Below are positions 45,879 through 55,392 of a stretch of 64,000 nucleotides of DNA, piece by piece. A model generated the notes under the pieces. That model was not told the DNA's origin. It was given only the letters and a program-made list of their open reading frames with translations, and searched no databases. The DNA lies in contig NZ_LIVV01000011.1 of assembly GCF_001905825.1 (NCBI RefSeq), positions 1 to 64,000 on the forward strand. Reading direction: 5' to 3'. A program made the translations under genes and the position numbers. The DNA is from Streptomyces sp. CB02009. GTDB lineage: Bacteria > Actinomycetota > Actinomycetes > Streptomycetales > Streptomycetaceae. Position 1 is the stretch's first letter, and every line of letters starts with the position of its first letter.

Positions 45879-47433
45879 TCCGGCCGCCGGCGACGGCGAG
45901 GCGGATCGGGGCGTTCTCCGTCTCGTCCGCCGGGGCCTCCACCGGGTCCACCGCGAAGGCGGTGAGATCGGCCCGGTGGCCCGGGGCGATCCGGCCCGCG
46001 ATCCGCTCCTCCCCCGCCGCGACCGCCGCGTGGGTGGTCATCCCCTCCAGGGCCATCAGGCCCGTGAGCCCGTGCCGGGCCGAGGCCGCGCCGCGCGGGG
46101 CCCGCGCGGTGGCGAGGACCTGCCGGGCGTCGTAGTGGGCGATGGGCCAGTCCGAGCCGAGTGCGAGGTACGCCCCCGCGTCCCGGAGGTCGCGGCAGCG
46201 CCAGGCGCGGGCCGCCCGCTCCTCGCCGAGCCGCCTGGACCACTCGTCGGTGTGGTCGGCGCGGGTGTACGCGGTGTGCGGGGGCTGCATCGAGGCGACG
46301 ACGCCGAGCGCGGCGAACCGCCCCAGCTGGTCGTCGGGGACCGTCTCGATGTGCTCGACGCGGTGGCGGGGACCGCCGGGGCCCAGCGCTTCCACGGTGT
46401 CGAGGACGTGCCGTACGGCGGCGTCGCCGATGGCGTGGGTGGCGGTGCCGACGCCCGCGCGGTGCAGATGGCGCACGGCGGCGGAGTACGCGGCCGGATC
46501 GGGCCAGAAGGCGTCGGTGCCCCGGCCGTGGCAGTCGGCGTGCTCCAGCCAGGCGGTACCGCCCTCGACGGTGCCGTCCATGAAGAACTTCACGCCGCCG
46601 ACCGCCCACATCCGCCCGGCCCGCCCCTGGAGCCGTACGAACCCGTCCAGCTCCTCCTCGCCGACGCCCGGCATGCACCAGGGCGCGAGACGGAGGCGCA
46701 GCGGCAGCTCGCCGTCCTCCTCCAGGGCGGTCAGGAGGCCGGGTACGTCGGGTCCGCCGAGGTCCATGACATGGGCGGAGGTGAGTCCGGTGGCGGCCAT
46801 GGCGGTGAGCAGGCCGACGAGCCGGTCGCGGCGCTCGGCGTACGGCTGGGCCGGCAGGACCGGGGTCAGCAGGTCCATGGCGGCGTGCTCGACCAGGTGC
46901 CCGGTGGGGCGGCCCTCGGTGTCGCAGACGATCTCGGAGAGCTGGGCGAAGGCGCGGGGCCCGTCGATGCCGGCGGCCTTGAGGGCGGCCTCGCTGGCCA
47001 GGACCGAGTGCCCGTCGTAGAGGCGGAGGTACGCGGGGGCGCCGCCGAGGACGTCCTCGATCAGGTCGCGGTGGACGGGGCGGCCGCCGAAGACGTTGTG
47101 GTCGAGGCCGAAGCCGATGATCCAGCCGTCGCGGCGCTCGGCGCCGCGGAGGGCGGCCCGCAGTCCTTCGAGGTCGGTGACGCCGGACAGGTCGGTGCCG
47201 GTGAACATCTCCAGGCCCCAGACGGGGTGGCTGTGGGCGTCGGTGAGACCGGGGGTGAGGGTGGCGCCGGCCAGGTCGACGACCTCGGTGCCGGGGCCGC
47301 GCCAGGCACGGGCGTCGGCGGCGTCGCCGAGGGCGGTGATCAGTCCGTCGCGGACGGCGACCGTGGTGTGGCCGCTCGGCTCGGGGGTACGGACGCGGGC
47401 GTCGACGAGGAGGAGGTCGGGGGCTGCGGACAC
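45862..47433 (-). CDS. Amidohydrolase family 3 (YtcJ-like) metal-dependent hydrolase
   Basis: A 523-aa protein. Metal-binding motifs are TPGLTDAHSHPVWG (HxH) near residue 60, MDGTVEGGTAWLEH, THAIGDAAV, RVEHIETVP and LGSDWPIAHYDAR with the active Asp. Family members hydrolyse amide bonds of N-substituted amino compounds; YtcJ-like proteins are largely uncharacterised. The GTG at 47433 has GAAGGAG about 10 bases upstream, but lies inside the permease gene: the two reading frames overlap by 94 bases. It is thus translationally linked to the permease, which may import its substrate. Confidence 0.9.
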   Translation of the reverse strand: MSAAPDLLLVDARVRTPEPSGHTTVAVRDGLITALGDAADARAWRGPGTEVVDLAGATLTPGLTDAHSHPVWGLEMFTGTDLSGVTDLEGLRAALRGAERRDGWIIGFGLDHNVFGGRPVHRDLIEDVLGGAPAYLRLYDGHSVLASEAALKAAGIDGPRAFAQLSEIVCDTEGRPTGHLVEHAAMDLLTPVLPAQPYAERRDRLVGLLTAMAATGLTSAHVMDLGGPDVPGLLTALEEDGELPLRLRLAPWCMPGVGEEELDGFVRLQGRAGRMWAVGGVKFFMDGTVEGGTAWLEHADCHGRGTDAFWPDPAAYSAAVRHLHRAGVGTATHAIGDAAVRHVLDTVEALGPGGPRHRVEHIETVPDDQLGRFAALGVVASMQPPHTAYTRADHTDEWSRRLGEERAARAWRCRDLRDAGAYLALGSDWPIAHYDARQVLATARAPRGAASARHGLTGLMALEGMTTHAAVAAGEERIAGRIAPGHRADLTAFAVDPVEAPADETENAPIRLAVAGGRITYRS

Positions 47434-48980
47434 GAGGGGTCGGCTCCTTCGGCGTGCGGGTGGGGGTGCGGGTCGAGGTGCGGGTGGGGGTGCGGCCGGG
47501 AGTACGCGGCGCCGGGAGGGTCGGTCTGCGCGGCGCCCGGCGGCTCGGTGGGCGGTTCCTCGGCGAAACGGGCGTAGACCTCGGGGCGCGTGCGGCGCAG
47601 CCGGTACGCGAGGAGGAGCCCGAGGACGAGGACGGCGGGGACGACGGCGACGAGGACGGTGTTGACCGTCGGGGAGGCGCCGGTGAAGAGCTCGACCTTG
47701 GAGGCGACCAGCCAGATCGCCACGGCGAGCAGGACGGCCGCGGCGCCGGGGGCGACGAGGGTGCGCAGGGCGCCCTCCTGGTGCGGGACGCGCCGGAAGT
47801 AGCGGACGACGGCGAGGGCGGCGAGCAGCATCAGCGCCATGAGCCCGAGCATCCCGGGGGTGTTCACCCAGAGCAGCAGCTGGGTGTACGGGTCGGCGCC
47901 GGCGGCCGCGAAGCCGAGGACGACCACCGCGCCGAGCACGGTCTGGGCGAGGCCCGCGACGTACGGGGAGCGGTGGCGGGGGTGGATCCGGCCGAGGGCG
48001 GCGGGGAGGACGCCCTCCTCGGAGAGGGCGAGGGCGTAGCGGTTGATCGCGTTGTGGAAGGCGAGCAGCGAGGCGAGGATGCTGGTCACGATGAACACGT
48101 GCATCAGGTCGGCGGCCCAGGGGCCGACGTAGGTGGTGATGGCGGCGAAGAAGAGTCCGCCGGTGTCTCCCGCGGCGGCCTCGACGACCTTGTCGTCGCC
48201 GAAGGCCTGGATCACGGTCCAGACGACGAAGGCGTAGAAGAGGCCGAGGAACCCGACCGCGATGTAGGTGGCGCGGGGGATGGTGCGGGCCGGGTCGCGG
48301 GCCTCGCGGCGGTAGATGACGGTGGACTCGAAGCCGGTGAAGGCCGAGAAGGCGAAGGCCAGGACGGCCGCCGTGCCGGGGACGAGGACGTTGCCCGGGG
48401 CGAAGGAGGCGAGGGAGAGCCCGTTCGCCCCGCCCTCGATGAGTACGCCGCCGGCGAGGAGGACGAGTATGCCGGTCTCGGCGACGAGCAGGACGCCGAG
48501 GACCTTGGCGCCGAAGTCGATGGAGCGGTAGCCGCCGTACCAGATGACCAGCAGGCCGGCGAGGGCGATCGGGAGCCAGGGCAGGTCGGTGCCCCCGAGG
48601 GCGCCCGCGGTGTCGGAGGTGGCGGAGCCGAGGAGTCCGTAGACGCCGATCTCCATGCCGTTGTAGCCGACCATGGCGACCAGGGCGGCGGCGATGCCGA
48701 GCGGCTTGCCGAGTCCCTGGGCGATGTACGCGTAGAAGGCGCCGCCGCTGCGGACGTGGCGGCTCATGGTGGTGAAGCCGACGGCGAAGACCGCCAGCGT
48801 GATGCCGGCGAGGAGGTAGCCGGCCGGTGCTCCGATGCCGCCGAGGACGAGGGCGATGGGGGCGACGCCGGCCATCACGGTGAGCGGAGCGGCGGCGGAG
48901 ACGACGAAGAAGGAGATGTCGGCGGTGCCGAGGGTGCCGGTGCGCAGGCCGGGTGGCTTGTCGGAGGTGCTGGAGGACAT
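47340..48980 (-). CDS. Amino acid permease (APC superfamily) with His-Pro tail
   Basis: A 546-aa transporter with 12 membrane helices of the APC type (GTADISFFVVSAAAPLTVMAG at the start; AFSAFTGFESTVIYRREARDPARTIP after the sixth helix, a characteristic APC loop). The C-terminal cytoplasmic tail is long and odd: Pro/Glu-rich, then PHPHPHLDPHPHPH from two 18-bp repeats (47454-47471, 47478-47495), then a Ser/Thr/Pro segment read through the start of the amidohydrolase gene in another frame. It is divergent from a TetR gene over a 19-bp palindrome. Confidence 0.9.
   Translation of the reverse strand: MSSSTSDKPPGLRTGTLGTADISFFVVSAAAPLTVMAGVAPIALVLGGIGAPAGYLLAGITLAVFAVGFTTMSRHVRSGGAFYAYIAQGLGKPLGIAAALVAMVGYNGMEIGVYGLLGSATSDTAGALGGTDLPWLPIALAGLLVIWYGGYRSIDFGAKVLGVLLVAETGILVLLAGGVLIEGGANGLSLASFAPGNVLVPGTAAVLAFAFSAFTGFESTVIYRREARDPARTIPRATYIAVGFLGLFYAFVVWTVIQAFGDDKVVEAAAGDTGGLFFAAITTYVGPWAADLMHVFIVTSILASLLAFHNAINRYALALSEEGVLPAALGRIHPRHRSPYVAGLAQTVLGAVVVLGFAAAGADPYTQLLLWVNTPGMLGLMALMLLAALAVVRYFRRVPHQEGALRTLVAPGAAAVLLAVAIWLVASKVELFTGASPTVNTVLVAVVPAVLVLGLLLAYRLRRTRPEVYARFAEEPPTEPPGAAQTDPPGAAYSRPHPHPHLDPHPHPHAEGADPSCPQPPTSSSSTPASVPPSRAATPRSPSATD
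47454..47495. repeat. Direct 18-bp repeats encoding the His-Pro tail
   Basis: GTGCGGGTGGGGGTGCGG at 47454-47471 recurs exactly at 47478-47495 with a 6-base spacer. On the minus strand each copy encodes PHPHPH of the permease tail. Confidence 0.92.
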
Positions 48981-49001
48981 GCGGGAGAAGCCCTTCTCGT
49001 A

Positions 49002-49020
49002 AACCTAAAGGCTTTCGGTT
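49002..49020. promoter_or_regulatory. TetR operator between permease and tetR
   Basis: AACCTAAAG-G-CTTTCGGTT is a 9-bp inverted repeat with one mismatch, in the 99-base gap between the divergent genes. It is one of the few AT-rich places in the region and overlaps where both promoters must lie. Confidence 0.75.
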
Positions 49021-49079
49021 GGCGCAATGTAGCCTCGTGTCCAACGATTCGGGAAGACCTGAACAGCGGGAGAACGTCC

Positions 49080-49691
49080 ATGGGCCGGCCGCACAAGCCC
49101 CTGCTCGACCGGGTGCGCATCACCACCACGGCACTCGAACTCGTCGACGAGCAGGGCGACTTCAGCGTCCCCCAGATCGCCAGACGACTCGGTGTGCAGA
49201 CGGCCTCGGTGTACCACCATGTGGACGGCAGGGACGGCATCGTGGAGCTGCTGCGGGAGCGGATCTGCGCCGCCATCGACGGCGGCACCCTCGACGGACG
49301 GCCCTGGGACGCGGCCGTCGCCGCCTGGGCGCGCTCCTACCGGGCCGCCTTCGCCGCCCACCCGAAGGCGATCCCCCTGCTCACCACCTCGCCGGTGCGC
49401 GCCCCGCGGGTCCTGGAGCAGTACGAGAAGGCGGTCGCCCTCCTCCTCGACGCGGGCTTCGCCCTCCCGGACGTGATGCCGGTGATCATCGCCCTGGAGA
49501 ACCTGGTCCTGGGCTCGGCCCTCGACATGGCGGCCCCGGAGGCGATGTGGGAGCTCGCCGACGACACGGCGACCCCGCGGCTCGCACGGGCGCTCGCCGC
49601 CTTCCCCGAGGGCGGCCGCACCGACACCGCCTTCGAACTGGCCCTGGCCGGCTACCTGACGCACATCCGGGGCATGCCGGACGGGGCGTAG
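49080..49691 (+). CDS. TetR-family regulator of the permease-amidohydrolase pair
   Basis: A 203-aa regulator with the TetR helix-turn-helix FSVPQIARRLGVQTASVYHHV and a C-terminal domain of the TetR_C_11-like type (PLLTTSPVRAPRVLEQYEKAV, VLGSALDMAAPEAMWE). GGGAGAA precedes the ATG at 49080. The divergent position and the palindrome at 49002-49020 make the permease and amidohydrolase its likely targets. The ligand may be the transported compound. Confidence 0.92.
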   Translation: MGRPHKPLLDRVRITTTALELVDEQGDFSVPQIARRLGVQTASVYHHVDGRDGIVELLRERICAAIDGGTLDGRPWDAAVAAWARSYRAAFAAHPKAIPLLTTSPVRAPRVLEQYEKAVALLLDAGFALPDVMPVIIALENLVLGSALDMAAPEAMWELADDTATPRLARALAAFPEGGRTDTAFELALAGYLTHIRGMPDGA

Positions 49692-49812
49692 CCACGGGGC
49701 CGACCCTCGTGCGGCGCCGGCTCACGTGCGGGGTCGACTCACGCGCGGCGCCGGCCTGCCCGCACCGCCGGGCCCCCGCGGCGGCTACGCCCGCGCGACC
49801 GCCCCGGCGGGC

Positions 49813-52800
49813 CTACGCCCCGTAGAACAGCTCCTCGACGACGGCGCGGGCCCGGCGGGTGATCCGCCGGTAGTCGTCGACCATCTCTCCGACATGGCCG
49901 GCCTCGTACCCCAGGTACCGCCCCACCGCGGCGAGTTCGCGCGGGTCCGAGGGGAAGGTGTCGCCGGGCCGGCCGCGGACCAGCATCACCGCGTTGCGCA
50001 CGCGGGTGGCGAGCACCCACGCCTCGTCCAGCGTCTGCGCCTCCTCGGTGGGGATGAGGCCGGCCGCGTGGGCCGCCCGGAGCGCGTCGCGGGTACGGGT
50101 CGTCCGCAGCCCCGGCTCCGCCCAGCCGTGCTGCATCTGGAGCAGCTGGACCGTCCACTCGACGTCGCTCAGGCCGCCGCGCCCCAGCTTGGCGTGGAGG
50201 GTCGGGTCGGCGCCGCGCGGCAGCCGCTCGGACTCCATCCGGGCCTTGAGGCGGCGGATCTCGCGGACGGCGTCCTCGCCGAGACCCTCGGCCGGATAGC
50301 GCAGCGGATCGGCGAGTTCGATGAACCGCTCCCCCAACTCGCGGTCGCCCGCGATGGGTTCGGCACGCAGCAGCGCCTGGCTCTCCCAGACGAGGGACCA
50401 GCGGTGGTAGTAGGCCGCGTACGACTTCAGGGTGCGGACCAGGGGGCCGCTCTTGCCCTCCGGCCTGAGGTCCGCGTCGATCAGCAACGGCGGGTCTGCG
50501 GTGGGGAGTTGGAGCAGCCGTCGCATCTCGGCGACCACCTTGCCCGCGGCCTTGGCCGCGTCCTGCTCGTCCACGCCCTCGCGCGGCTCGTGCACGAACA
50601 GGACATCGGCGTCGGAGCCGTACCCCAGCTCGTGGCCGCCGAAGCGGCCCATGCCGATGACGGCGAACCGGGTGGGCAGCTCGTCGCCCCACTCGGCGCG
50701 GACGGCGGCGCGCAGGGCGCCCGCGATCGTCGCCGCGTTGAGGTCGGTGACCGCCTCCCCCACCCGGTCGACCAGCGCGCCCGGGTCGGGCTCGCGGGGG
50801 CTGTCCTCGGTGCCGTACGAGCCGATGAGATCGGCCGCAGCGGTCCGGAACAGCTCCCGGCGGCGCACCCCGCGGGCCGCCGCGACGGCCTGCTCGGCGT
50901 CCGACGCGCGGCCCACCGCCGCCAGGACCTCCTGCTCCAGGTGCTCCCGGCCGCGCGGCTTCAGCCCCTCCGGGTCGCCGAGCAGCGCGACCGCCTCGGG
51001 GGCGCGCAGCAGCAGGTCGGGGGCGAGGCGTCCGGCGGAGAGGACGCGGGCGAGGTTCTCTGCGGCGGCGCCCTCGTCCCGGAGCAGCCGCAGGTACCAG
51101 GGGGTCTTGCCGAGGGCGTCGGAGACCTTGCGGAAGCCGAGCAGGCCGGCGTCCGGGTCGGCCGAGTCCGCGAACCAGCCGAGCAGCACCGGGAGCAGCG
51201 TCCGCTGGATCGCGGCCTTGCGGCTGACCCCGGACGCCAGGGCCTCCAGGTGGCGCAGGGCGGCGGCGGGGTCCGCGTACCCCAGCGCTTCGAGCCGCTG
51301 CCCGGCGGCCTTCGTGCTGAGCCGGATCTCGCCGGGGGCGAGCTGGGCGACGGCGTCGAGCAGCGGCCGGTAGAAGAGCTTCTCGTGCAGGCGGCGGACG
51401 ACGGCCGCGTGCCGCTTCCACTCCTTGTTCAGCTCGGCGACCGGGTCGGTGCGCAGCCCGAGCGAGCGGCCGAGGCGGCGCAGGTCCGCGTCGTCCTCGG
51501 GGACGAGGTGGGTGCGGCGCAGCCGGTACAGCTGGATGCGGTGCTCCATCGCCCGCAGGAAGCGGTAGGCCTCGTCGAGCTGGGCGGCGTCGGCCCGGCC
51601 GACGTACCCGCCGGCCGCGAGGGCGGCGAGCGCGTCGAGGGTGGAGCCGCTGTGCAGTCCGGCGTCGCTGCGGCCGTGCACGAGCTGGAGCAGCTGCACG
51701 GCGAACTCGACGTCGCGCAGGCCGCCGGGGCCCAGCTTGAGCTCCCGGTCGATCTGTGCGGCGGGGATGTTGTCGACGACCCGGCGGCGCATCTTCTGCA
51801 CGTCGGGCACGAAGTTCTCGCGCTCGGCGGCCTGCCAGACGAGCGGGGAGACGGCGTCGATGTACTGGGCGCCCAGCTCCGGGTCGCCGGCCACCGCGCG
51901 CGCCTTGAGCAGCGCCTGGAACTCCCAGGTCTTCGCCCAGCGCTGGTAGTACGCGAGGTGGGAGGAGAGCGTACGGACGAGCGGGCCGTTGCGGCCCTCG
52001 GGGCGCAGATTGGCGTCGACCGGCCAGATCGTGCCCTCGACGGTGGTCTCCGAGCAGATCCGCATCAGGTGCGAGGCGAGCCGGGTCGCGGCCTGCATGG
52101 CCTTGGCCTCGCCGCCCTCCGGGTCGCCGGCCTCCTGGGCAGGCTCCCCCACGAAGATCACGTCCACGTCGGACACGTAGTTCAGCTCGTGACCGCCGCA
52201 CTTGCCCATCGCGATCACGGCGAGCCGGCACAGGGCGGCGTCGGCGGGCGCGGCCGCGCGGGCGATGGCGAGCGCGGCGCGCAGGGTCGCCGTCGCCAGG
52301 TCGGCGAGCTCGGCGGCGGTCTCCGCGACGTCGATGGTGCCGCACACGTCACGGGCCGCGATGGCCAGCAGGCACCTGCGGTAGGCGACCCGCAGCGAGA
52401 CCTCGTCGGTGGCCTCGGCGAGACCCCGCTCGAACTCGGCGACCCCCGGGTGCAGGTCGGCCGCCTCGTACGTGACGAGGGACTCCCAGTCGCGCGGGTG
52501 CCGGGCCAGGTGGTCGGCGAGCGCCTCGGAGGCGCCGAGCACCCCGAGGAGCCGGTCCCGGAACGGCTTGGCCGCGAGCAGGGTGGTCGTGAAGGTCTGC
52601 CGCTCCGTCTCGGGCTGCGCCTCGACGAGGCGGACGAGACCGCGCAGGGCCAGGTCGGGGTCGGCGGTCGCGCCGAGGGCGTCGAGGAGGACGTCGTCGC
52701 CGCGCAGCGTGGACAGCTCGGGCACGTCCAGGAGCCGTTCCGCCCCCGACGGGTCGGTGAATCCGTGCCGCAGCAGACGTGAGAACGTGCTGCTCCTGCG

Positions 52801-52815
52801 TCCCGGCACCGTCAT
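49813..52815 (-). CDS. glnE: Glutamine synthetase adenylyltransferase GlnE
   Basis: A 1000-aa bifunctional enzyme that adds AMP to a tyrosine of GlnA (inactivating it) and removes it again. Two nucleotidyltransferase domains carry the GxxxxG-D-D signatures GGHELNYVSDVDVIF (N-terminal half, de-adenylylating) and GGHELGYGSDADVLF (C-terminal half, adenylylating). Helical linkers with RELKLGPGGLRDVEFAVQ and KLGRGGLSDVEWTVQL follow each. I use the ATG at 52815 (MTVPGRRSSTFSRLLRHG), after GGAGGGAG; the frame is open for 17 further codons upstream. Its target is GlnA encoded at 5822-7246. GlnII and, by its residue change, GlnA2 should not be targets. Confidence 0.97.
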   Translation of the reverse strand: MTVPGRRSSTFSRLLRHGFTDPSGAERLLDVPELSTLRGDDVLLDALGATADPDLALRGLVRLVEAQPETERQTFTTTLLAAKPFRDRLLGVLGASEALADHLARHPRDWESLVTYEAADLHPGVAEFERGLAEATDEVSLRVAYRRCLLAIAARDVCGTIDVAETAAELADLATATLRAALAIARAAAPADAALCRLAVIAMGKCGGHELNYVSDVDVIFVGEPAQEAGDPEGGEAKAMQAATRLASHLMRICSETTVEGTIWPVDANLRPEGRNGPLVRTLSSHLAYYQRWAKTWEFQALLKARAVAGDPELGAQYIDAVSPLVWQAAERENFVPDVQKMRRRVVDNIPAAQIDRELKLGPGGLRDVEFAVQLLQLVHGRSDAGLHSGSTLDALAALAAGGYVGRADAAQLDEAYRFLRAMEHRIQLYRLRRTHLVPEDDADLRRLGRSLGLRTDPVAELNKEWKRHAAVVRRLHEKLFYRPLLDAVAQLAPGEIRLSTKAAGQRLEALGYADPAAALRHLEALASGVSRKAAIQRTLLPVLLGWFADSADPDAGLLGFRKVSDALGKTPWYLRLLRDEGAAAENLARVLSAGRLAPDLLLRAPEAVALLGDPEGLKPRGREHLEQEVLAAVGRASDAEQAVAAARGVRRRELFRTAAADLIGSYGTEDSPREPDPGALVDRVGEAVTDLNAATIAGALRAAVRAEWGDELPTRFAVIGMGRFGGHELGYGSDADVLFVHEPREGVDEQDAAKAAGKVVAEMRRLLQLPTADPPLLIDADLRPEGKSGPLVRTLKSYAAYYHRWSLVWESQALLRAEPIAGDRELGERFIELADPLRYPAEGLGEDAVREIRRLKARMESERLPRGADPTLHAKLGRGGLSDVEWTVQLLQMQHGWAEPGLRTTRTRDALRAAHAAGLIPTEEAQTLDEAWVLATRVRNAVMLVRGRPGDTFPSDPRELAAVGRYLGYEAGHVGEMVDDYRRITRRARAVVEELFYGA

Positions 52816-53193
52816 TCCGCCGCTCCCTCCGAGCAGGTCCGCCCCGGGGCCGACCCCAGGGCTCACCCCCGGGTCGGAACCCGGGCGGATCGAGCCTATC
52901 CGGAGCGGGGGACGGGGGCGTTCAGGCCTGCGGTTCGCAGCGGATCACACGTGATGTCCCGCACATCGATGGCTTTTCGAGTCCGATGAACCGTATTCCT
53001 TGAAAGTCCGTCTTGCTGGGGGCGGACCACTCCCGCCCGTCCGAACCCGCCGAAGCGACCCTGACGCGGACCCGACGCATGCGCGGGACCACCCCGCCTG
53101 CCCGAGCCCGATCAGGCGACCCCTGAACCCGCCCCGTACCCCAGCGCGGGACCGCCCCGCCTGCCCGACCCTGTTGAAAGCGCGCCGCCGACC
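52816..53193. other. glnE to PIG-L gap with a 25-bp direct repeat
   Basis: No gene is seen in these 378 bases. A 25-bp direct repeat (53081-53105 and 53144-53168, one mismatch) lies close to the PIG-L start. TTCCTTGAAAG around 52996-53006 is the AT-richest part and may belong to the promoter. Confidence 0.5.
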
Positions 53194-55392
53194 ATGCCCG
53201 TACGCCTCCGCCGCCGTCTCACCCTGTCCCGCCGCAGGACCGTCTCCACCGCGGTCACGGCCGTCCTGGTGGGCGGCACCTTCGCCGGACTCCTGTCGGT
53301 GACCGGCGCGCCGAGAACGGCCGCGGCGCAGACGGCGACGCAGGACGGAGCGGCGCCCGCGTCCCCGGCCGCCCCGCCCCGGGCCTCGGCCCCCTCGCCG
53401 GTCCCCATGCCCACCGGCCCGGACGCCCAGGACCCGGCCTCGGACCCCGGGGCGTCCGGACGGCCCCCGGCGTCCACCGCGCCCGGCGGGAAGTCCGCCC
53501 CCTCGGTCATGCAGATCGTGGCGCACCCGGACGACGACCTGTTCTTCATGAACCCGGACATATCCCAGACCATCCGCTCCGGCACGCCGCTGGCCGCGGT
53601 GTACCTGACGGCCGGTGAGTCCGACGGCGTCAACGCCCGCCCCCGCGACGCGAAGGCCGCCACGGCCGACAAGGCCGCCTACGCCGAGGCCCGGCAGAAC
53701 GGCATCCGGGCCGCGTACTCCGAGATGGCGACCGGCAGCCGGACCAGCCCCTGGGACCGGGTGGCGATCCCCACCGCCGGCGGCGGCCTGGCCGAACTGG
53801 ACACGCTGCGCGCCGACCCGAAGGTCCGGCTGGTGTGGCTTCAGATACGCGAGGCGGGGTCGACCAACCAGTACCGCCCGCACAGCCTCAACGGCCTCTG
53901 GCACGGACTCATCGGCACGCTGGAGTCGCAGCGCTCCTCCGGCACCCCGGTCACCGCCGACTTCCGGTACACCAAGGACGAGGTCGTGGCGACGATCGCC
54001 GGCCTCCTCGACCGCTTCCGGCCCACCTTCGTCCGCATGCAGGACCCGAGCCCCGGCACCGACCCGAAGACCGGGAAGATCCGCGACCACCAGGACCACC
54101 TGTACGGCGCGCGGTTCGCCCAGGCCGCGCTCGCCCGGTACGCCGAGCTCCCCGGGCACCCGCGCGTCGGCGTGCAGAACTACCTCGGCTACCCCACCAG
54201 CGTCCTGCCGCACACGCTCGACCCCGAGACGGCGGGCGACAAGCTGAAGACCCTGAAGACCTACGCCTGGATGGACGGCGTCAACGACTGCGGGACGCCC
54301 GCCGGCTGCGGCGACCTGAAGGTGGCGGCGCGGCCCGCCGGGCGCGGCTGGACCGCGACCGTGCGCTACGCCCGGGGCACCTCCACCTCCTGGGTGCAGC
54401 GGGACCGGGACGGCGGACTGCACGCCTTCTCCGTCCTCGACGGACAGCTCGCGGCCTGGCGGAAGCCGGCCGGCGGCGGCGCCTGGAGCGGCCCGACGCT
54501 GCTGCCCGGCGGCGGCATGGACACCGGTGTGACGTCGGTGTCGCTGCCCGACGGCCGCATCGCGGTCTACGGCACCCGGACGTTGCTCACGGGCGGCCCG
54601 GCCGGCTACCGCCGCGAGGTCGTGAGCACCGAGCAGTCGGCGCCGGGCGGCGCCTTCGGTCCGTGGCGCTCGCTCGGCAGCCCGGAGCGGAACGACGCGA
54701 CCGGCACCTCCGACATCAGCGCGCCCGCCGTGACGGTGGGCGCCGACGGCCGCGCGACCGTGGTCCTCCGTGACAGCCTGCGCCGTCTGACCGCCCGTGA
54801 GCAGGGCGCGGACGGCGGCTGGGGGCCCTGGCGGGTGCTCGGCGGTGTCGACGTGGTCGGCGACCCGGTCGCGGCGACGGACGGGCAGGGCCGCGGGTAC
54901 GTCTTCGCGAGCACCGTGACGACCGTTCTGGTGTGGGCGCAGCAGGTGCCCGGCGGCCCGCTCACGGGCCCGTCGCTGACCGCGCTGCCGCCGACGACCC
55001 TGGCGCTGAGCGCGACTCCGGCGCCGAACGGCGACGGCGTACGGCTCTGGTTCCGCAAGCCGGCCTCCGGCGATCTCCGCAGCGCCGACTTCTCGGGCGT
55101 CGGCCCGGTCTCCCCGGTCACGGAGCTGCCCGGCGGCGTGGCGGGCTTCGGCCCGGTGAGCGGCGGCGACGGACTCCTCGCGGTCCGCTCCAGGACCGGC
55201 TTCCTGGCGACGGCGCCGCACGGCAGGACGGGGGCCTCGGCGCCCGCGTGGAAGCTGGAGAGGTTCCTGTTCGCGGGGGCGCCGGACGCGGGCAGGGACG
55301 GAGTCGCGGCGATCGGCCTGGACGGCCGACTGCACTGGACGCCGGCGGGACCGCAGGCACCGGCCGGGCGGACTGTGGCTGCGGCGGAATGA
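53194..55392 (+). CDS. Secreted PIG-L-type N-deacetylase with beta-propeller-like C-terminus
   Basis: A 732-aa exported protein. The N-terminus has a twin-arginine-like start (RLTLSRRRTVSTAV) and hydrophobic stretch, then a long Pro/Ala linker. The PIG-L/LmbE domain (residues about 105-360) has the zinc motif AHPDDDLFF and DHQDHLYGARF. The remainder (370-732) consists of repeated segments with WVQRDRDGGLHAFSVLDGQ-like pattern, a probable five- or six-bladed propeller for sugar or cell-wall binding. PIG-L enzymes deacetylate N-acetylglucosamine derivatives; outside the cell this may be wall or polysaccharide material. No ribosome site is clear. Confidence 0.88.
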   Translation: MPVRLRRRLTLSRRRTVSTAVTAVLVGGTFAGLLSVTGAPRTAAAQTATQDGAAPASPAAPPRASAPSPVPMPTGPDAQDPASDPGASGRPPASTAPGGKSAPSVMQIVAHPDDDLFFMNPDISQTIRSGTPLAAVYLTAGESDGVNARPRDAKAATADKAAYAEARQNGIRAAYSEMATGSRTSPWDRVAIPTAGGGLAELDTLRADPKVRLVWLQIREAGSTNQYRPHSLNGLWHGLIGTLESQRSSGTPVTADFRYTKDEVVATIAGLLDRFRPTFVRMQDPSPGTDPKTGKIRDHQDHLYGARFAQAALARYAELPGHPRVGVQNYLGYPTSVLPHTLDPETAGDKLKTLKTYAWMDGVNDCGTPAGCGDLKVAARPAGRGWTATVRYARGTSTSWVQRDRDGGLHAFSVLDGQLAAWRKPAGGGAWSGPTLLPGGGMDTGVTSVSLPDGRIAVYGTRTLLTGGPAGYRREVVSTEQSAPGGAFGPWRSLGSPERNDATGTSDISAPAVTVGADGRATVVLRDSLRRLTAREQGADGGWGPWRVLGGVDVVGDPVAATDGQGRGYVFASTVTTVLVWAQQVPGGPLTGPSLTALPPTTLALSATPAPNGDGVRLWFRKPASGDLRSADFSGVGPVSPVTELPGGVAGFGPVSGGDGLLAVRSRTGFLATAPHGRTGASAPAWKLERFLFAGAPDAGRDGVAAIGLDGRLHWTPAGPQAPAGRTVAAAE

